A DNA stretch of 8,968 nucleotides from Anaerolineaceae bacterium (GTDB lineage: Bacteria; Chloroflexota; Anaerolineae; Anaerolineales; Villigracilaceae): assembly GCA_022181005.1 (NCBI GenBank), contig BQMV01000359.1, positions 1 through 8,968 on the forward strand, in the 5' to 3' direction. The notes beneath the pieces were generated by a model, which worked only from the letters and a program-made list of their open reading frames with translations, searched no databases and was not told the origin of the DNA. Below, one piece after another: positions 6,387-8,968 of the stretch. Within the stretch, counting starts at the first letter, position 1. Every line of letters starts with the position of its first letter. Made by a program: the position numbers and the translations under genes.

Positions 6387-7001
6387 TTATGTTGTTGGCG
6401 GGGGATGGGTTGAACTCTCGATCCCTTTTTTCGGTCTACCCCGTCTGCGGACTTCCACTTCATCGAGCGGTTGCTTTTTGATGGATTCGATGCGCATCTC
6501 GATCATGTCGAGCCAGTGCAGGTCGGCTTCAAGGTGCATGATGACTTTATCGCTCAGGAAAATTTTCGCCAACTCAGACCCCGCATCGTAATGATCTCTT
6601 TGCGCTGTGGCATCGTGCAATTCTTGATATAACCGAGTCCGTTGGGTTTGGATGATTTTTTCGGGGTCGGCTTCGCCCGAGATCAAGCTGATCATCAACT
6701 TGACATAAAACTCATCGCGCTGATGTTCGCTGGGGATGCTGGAGACGAGCCATTCTTTCAGCGCGTGGCGCCCGTCGCGGGTGATGGCGTAGATGCGGCG
6801 GTCTGGTTCGCGCCCCTCGCCAATATCGGACTTGGTCTGCACCAGCCCCGATTCTTCGAGCCGGTCGAGCGTTGTGTAAATTTGAGCGGGCTTCACGTCC
6901 CAACTTACATCCCCAACAACGGCTGAGAACGCGACGCGTAGTTCATATCCATGGCGCGGCTTTTTGGCAAGCAGACCTAAGATGGCATTTCGAACAGACA
7001 T
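6387..7001 (-). CDS. PadR-family transcriptional regulator with AT-hook-like tail
   Basis: A 204-residue protein with the PadR winged-helix domain at the N-terminus: 'AILGLLAKKPRHGYEL' (6-21), the recognition segment 'PAQIYTTLDRLEESGLV' (38-54) and the wing 'RRIYAITRDGRHAL' (68-81). A helical C-terminal part (about 93-175) should form the dimer, as in PadR-s2 or VirR-type members of this length. The last 20 residues carry 'RRRGRPKKG' (185-193), an AT-hook-like basic motif. PadR proteins next to ABC exporter genes commonly repress them and respond to the exported compound; here the regulator is first in the apparent operon. A GAGG site lies four bases before the ATG at 6999-7001. Direct repeats in its own promoter suggest autoregulation. 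The ligand is unknown. Confidence 0.93.
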   Translation of the reverse strand: MSVRNAILGLLAKKPRHGYELRVAFSAVVGDVSWDVKPAQIYTTLDRLEESGLVQTKSDIGEGREPDRRIYAITRDGRHALKEWLVSSIPSEHQRDEFYVKLMISLISGEADPEKIIQTQRTRLYQELHDATAQRDHYDAGSELAKIFLSDKVIMHLEADLHWLDMIEMRIESIKKQPLDEVEVRRRGRPKKGIESSTHPPPTT

Positions 7002-7013
7002 CGGACCTCTGTA

Positions 7014-7067
7014 AAATAGTAAACGAGTGACTAATTTTCAAACGAGCGAAATACTATACGAGTTACT
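7014..7067. promoter_or_regulatory. Two 19-bp direct repeats, candidate PadR operators
   Basis: AAATAGTAAACGAGTGACT (7014-7032) and AAATACTATACGAGTTACT (7049-7067) agree at 16 of 19 positions. A weaker third copy of the core, AAACGAGCG, lies between them (7040-7048). One repeat covers the -10 box and part of the spacer; the other lies in the transcribed leader. This is where a repressor would block transcription, and PadR regulators usually control their own gene. Binding is inferred from position and repetition only. Confidence 0.55.
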
Positions 7068-7079
7068 ACTTTTTGTCAA
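7051..7079 (-). promoter_or_regulatory. Promoter of the PadR-exporter operon
   Basis: On the minus strand a perfect TTGACA (7074-7079) is followed after 17 bases by TAGTAT (7051-7056), four matches to the -10 consensus. Transcription should begin near 7044, giving a leader of about 42 bases with the GAGG ribosome binding site near its end. An overlapping TATAGT (7053-7058) would leave only a 15-base spacer. Confidence 0.7.
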
Positions 7080-7129
7080 GAGGGGTAGGCTCTTCGTTTA
7101 TGGCGCTTACGCAAGGTCAGAAAGGTCTA

Positions 7130-7190
7130 ATGCGAATACCGCGAAAGAGCGAATTGCACTACTTTTTCGCCGTTGATTCGCATCGTTCGC
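7130..7190. repeat. Dyad of GCGAA/TTCGC words in the PadR upstream spacer
   Basis: GCGAA occurs at 7132-7136, 7141-7145 and 7149-7153, and its complement TTCGC at 7166-7170, 7177-7181 and 7186-7190, so three copies face three. The outer pair extends to a perfect ATGCGAAT/ATTCGCAT (7130-7137 and 7176-7183). It could fold into a hairpin and end the transcript of the membrane-protein gene, but there is no clear U-tract. The rest of the 7081-7221 spacer shows nothing else. Confidence 0.4.
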
Positions 7191-7221
7191 CGATAGAAGC
7201 AATCTGATTTAAATTGACACT

Positions 7222-8064
7222 TCAAAAATCCAACGTCTTGTCTGTTACCGATTCGCTGTTCACTGATAACCGATCACTGAACTTTCCCCACACTTTTTTC
7301 ACCATCAACCCCGCCCTCCAAAACGCGACCGCCGCCATGCCGTGCGCGAGGACAGCGAACAGCGGCGGCGTTTGATAGGTGTAATACGTCCAGCATTCGC
7401 GGGTGGTGCCCCAGAGTTCGAGGTAATATCCCAGCCCTGAGCCTGCGATGAATGTGAGGAGGGCATAGCGGTAATCGGTTGGTGTAAGGACGAGGAGAAC
7501 GCAGAGAATTAGTGCGAGCCATGTAAAGGACTTGTCAAATGTTGGGGCGACGAAGACCAGCATCAAGGTCAGGAAAGAGGCGAAGGTAAGCCAATAAGCA
7601 ATGATGAAGGCAGAAGGATGAAGGATGAATTTGAGAGACCGCTGAAACCATTCAAGACTCCAATCTATGAATCTTGTAATGCGATCAATAGATAAGCTTG
7701 CGATGGGCCAAGCAGGGATGATCCAGAGTGGAGGTCTTTCAGCCGTGTAGTAATGCCAGAGATCCGTTTGTGTGCCCCATGATTCGATCGCCAGTCCGCC
7801 GCAGACGCCGACGAAGACGATGAGCAGGTCGGTTTTGAGATTCGCGCGGGCGATGATGGTGATGGACATGAAACCGAAGATGCCGAGCAACAGCCAGTCC
7901 ATGTACCGCCACCATGTACCGTTCCAGTCCACGTATTTGAGGTATTCCTCTGCGAGGGGCCACCAGATGTAGACGATGAGGAAGACCGTGAGGAGGAATC
8001 CGCCCAACAGGATGGATGAGTCGCGAGTCCAGAATTGCTTAAGCGCGATGCGGAATTCAGTCAT
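7222..8064 (-). CDS. Multi-spanning membrane protein of unknown function with internal duplication
   Basis: I do not recognise this 280-residue protein. It has about eight hydrophobic segments (roughly 17-36, 56-72, 78-93, 112-125, 150-172, 178-194, 198-214, 234-250) and is probably an inner-membrane protein. Residues 80-120 and 202-242 align without gaps at a constant offset of 122, with 16 of 41 identities. The shared motif is ExWGT, four residues, WxYYT, three residues, PPL (Glu94/Glu216, Trp103/Trp225, Pro111/Pro233). Acidic and aromatic residues conserved at a membrane edge suggest a binding or catalytic site in each half; carotenoid-biosynthesis membrane enzymes have a vaguely similar GxxxE pattern, but I cannot support that link. 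The ATG at 8062-8064 has no Shine-Dalgarno and no in-frame alternative before the stop at 8098-8100. Heptamer repeats encode residues 146-154 and much of the C-terminal tail. The dehydrogenase gene lies 33 bases upstream on the same strand. Confidence 0.8.
   Translation of the reverse strand: MTEFRIALKQFWTRDSSILLGGFLLTVFLIVYIWWPLAEEYLKYVDWNGTWWRYMDWLLLGIFGFMSITIIARANLKTDLLIVFVGVCGGLAIESWGTQTDLWHYYTAERPPLWIIPAWPIASLSIDRITRFIDWSLEWFQRSLKFILHPSAFIIAYWLTFASFLTLMLVFVAPTFDKSFTWLALILCVLLVLTPTDYRYALLTFIAGSGLGYYLELWGTTRECWTYYTYQTPPLFAVLAHGMAAVAFWRAGLMVKKVWGKFSDRLSVNSESVTDKTLDF
7239..7280. repeat. 7-bp tandem repeat over the 3' end of the membrane-protein gene
   Basis: Six 7-base units on the plus strand: TGTCTGT, TACCGAT, TCGCTGT, TCACTGA, TAACCGA, TCACTGA. 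They resemble the 'ATCAGTTATCAGTGA' low-complexity repeats seen between genes in some genomes (from recall). They encode residues of about 262-275 of the membrane protein, a hydrophilic tail after the last helix, so the reading frame has probably run into a repeat that replaced its original end. Confidence 0.6.
7602..7629. repeat. 7-bp tandem repeat inside the membrane-protein gene
   Basis: Four 7-base units on the plus strand: TGATGAA, GGCAGAA, GGATGAA, GGATGAA. On the coding strand they read TTCATCC-like units and give residues 146-154 (FILHPSAFI) at the junction between the two duplicated halves. Because 28 is not a multiple of three, the array would have shifted the frame if inserted whole, unless flanking bases compensated. 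Confidence 0.6.
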
Positions 8065-8070
8065 GAGAAA

Positions 8071-8076
8071 ATTATA
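8071..8076 (-). promoter_or_regulatory. Candidate -10 box giving a leaderless membrane-protein transcript
   Basis: The minus strand has a perfect TATAAT here, six bases before the ATG of the membrane-protein gene. If it works as a -10, transcription would start at or next to the ATG, which fits the absence of a ribosome binding site. No good -35 was found; the expected place falls at the 3' end of the dehydrogenase gene. Confidence 0.35.
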
Positions 8077-8097
8077 ATCGAGGGATTTACCGCGAGA

Positions 8098-8968
8098 TCA
8101 GTTCTTCAAAGGCGCTGGCGGATTAAAACAGTTCGGCAAGCGTTCGCCTTTCAATCCGGCGATCAAATTCTTTGCCGCGATCCACGCCATTTTGTCGCGC
8201 GCCGCTTTGCTTGAACTGGCGATGTGCGGCGTGACGATGATATTATCAAGCGCAAATAGCGGATGGTTGAGCGGCAAAGGTTCGGGCTCTGTTACATCCA
8301 AACCTGCGGCGAAGATGCGTTTCTCTTCAAGAGCGCGATATAGCGCCTCAAGGTCCACAACCGGACCGCGCGACGTATTTACCAACACCGCGTTCGGCTT
8401 CATTTTAGAGAGCGCATCCGCCGCGATCATATGGCGCGTTTCATCCGTCAGCGGAGTGTGCAGCGACAGAAAATCCGATTCTTCAAGCAAAGTCTCAAAC
8501 TCCACTCGAGTCGCGCGCGCATCGGAAGGCGACTTTGTTTCCAGTGGATCATAATAAATAACGCGCATATCAAATCCCGCTGCGCGACGCGCCATCGCTT
8601 TCCCTACGCGCCCAAAACCCAGCAAGCCAAGCGTAGCGCCCTTCATTTCCAAACCAAGCAACGCCATCGGCTGCCAGGTCTTCCACGCTCCACTGCGCGC
8701 ATAACGATCTGCCTCTAGAATGCGTCGTCCAGCGCTCATCATCAACGCAAACGCAAAATCGGCGGTGACGTCGGTCAGCACATCGGGCGTATTGCCTACC
8801 GAGACGCCTCGCGCCGTCGCCGCAAGCACATCAATATTATCGCAGCCGACCGCGAAATTACTGATCACTTTGAGTTGAGGTCCAATCGCATCCATCATAT
8901 TGCCGTCGAACAGATCCGTGAGCAGACACAAAACGCCTTCCACGCCCCGCGCGCGTTGCAAGAAGTAA
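8098..8968 (-). CDS. D-2-hydroxyacid dehydrogenase, glyoxylate/hydroxypyruvate reductase-like (N-terminus outside window)
   Basis: The frame stays open to the right edge, so the start is not visible; a TTG at 8959-8961 is not taken as the start because the family normally has about 30-40 more residues before this point. At least 287 residues are present. It should reduce glyoxylate or hydroxypyruvate with NAD(P)H in the cytoplasm. Counting from that TTG, visible features are 'NFAVGCDNID' (35-44), the nucleotide-binding 'GFGRVG' (115-120), the substrate-binding Arg198 in 'NTSRGPVVD', catalytic Glu227 in 'LDVTEPEPLP' and catalytic His246 in 'TPHIASSS'. The 'GLDVTEPEPLPLNHPLF' stretch is closest to the GRHPR/GhrB branch rather than to phosphoglycerate or lactate dehydrogenases. 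Residues after the nucleotide-binding motif (Tyr137, Asp138 in 'IYYDP') suggest NAD(H) preference, though this is weak. The membrane-protein gene follows after 33 bases. Confidence 0.93.
   Translation of the reverse strand, partial: YFLQRARGVEGVLCLLTDLFDGNMMDAIGPQLKVISNFAVGCDNIDVLAATARGVSVGNTPDVLTDVTADFAFALMMSAGRRILEADRYARSGAWKTWQPMALLGLEMKGATLGLLGFGRVGKAMARRAAGFDMRVIYYDPLETKSPSDARATRVEFETLLEESDFLSLHTPLTDETRHMIAADALSKMKPNAVLVNTSRGPVVDLEALYRALEEKRIFAAGLDVTEPEPLPLNHPLFALDNIIVTPHIASSSKAARDKMAWIAAKNLIAGLKGERLPNCFNPPAPLKN

Noticed and set aside
8959..8961. TTG start for the dehydrogenase
   Set aside because: The frame is open to the window edge and the family needs about 30-40 more residues, so the true start is outside.

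Overview
The window is a bacterial chromosomal segment of about 9 kb, with mid-range GC, Shine-Dalgarno-led genes and almost all coding on the minus strand. No tRNA, rRNA, CRISPR array or transposase was seen. The gene set (a GH4 glycosidase, a YbbAP-like ABC exporter with a PadR regulator, an S23-type four-helix-bundle protein) and the many short degenerate repeats between genes fit an environmental Chloroflexota (Anaerolineae-like) genome. That assignment is inference from general pattern, not proof.

Layout from left to right. At 1-313 (minus) is the N-terminal part of a D-Ala-D-Ala-ligase-like ATP-grasp protein, cut by the window edge. An AT-rich spacer (314-593) and a strong hairpin terminator (594-630) follow. 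At 644-2038 (minus) is a family 4 glycoside hydrolase (NAD- and metal-dependent) with a possible promoter/operator just upstream. Region 2135-2476 has no gene; it holds a degenerate intergenic repeat and a cluster of four small hairpin units. From 7001 down to 2477 (minus) lies a PadR regulator, an ABC ATPase and a ten-helix FtsX/MacB-type permease, which read as one export system. It is interrupted at 5045-5583 by a plus-strand gene for a four-helix-bundle (S23/23S rRNA IVP family) protein, flanked on both sides by tandem 8-bp repeats. At 7222-8064 (minus) is an unrecognised membrane protein with a clear internal duplication. At 8098-8968 (minus) is a D-2-hydroxyacid dehydrogenase, most like glyoxylate/hydroxypyruvate reductase, whose N-terminus lies outside the window.

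How the parts work together. PadR probably represses its own promoter, where a consensus -35 and two 19-bp direct repeats lie, and through it the exporter genes. The exporter's two subunits should assemble as a mechanotransmission-type ABC complex, but their operon has been split by the four-helix-bundle cassette. The glycosidase and dehydrogenase are stand-alone metabolic genes.

The most unusual feature is a recurring theme of degenerate tandem repeats with a 7- or 8-bp period at five sites (5056-5110, 5525-5596, 6351-6385, 7239-7280, 7602-7629). Two overlap the 3' ends of genes, one lies inside a reading frame, and one appears to supply the -35 box of the inserted gene. This suggests short repeat arrays that invade or remodel gene boundaries, with the four-helix-bundle gene as a possible passenger or partner.
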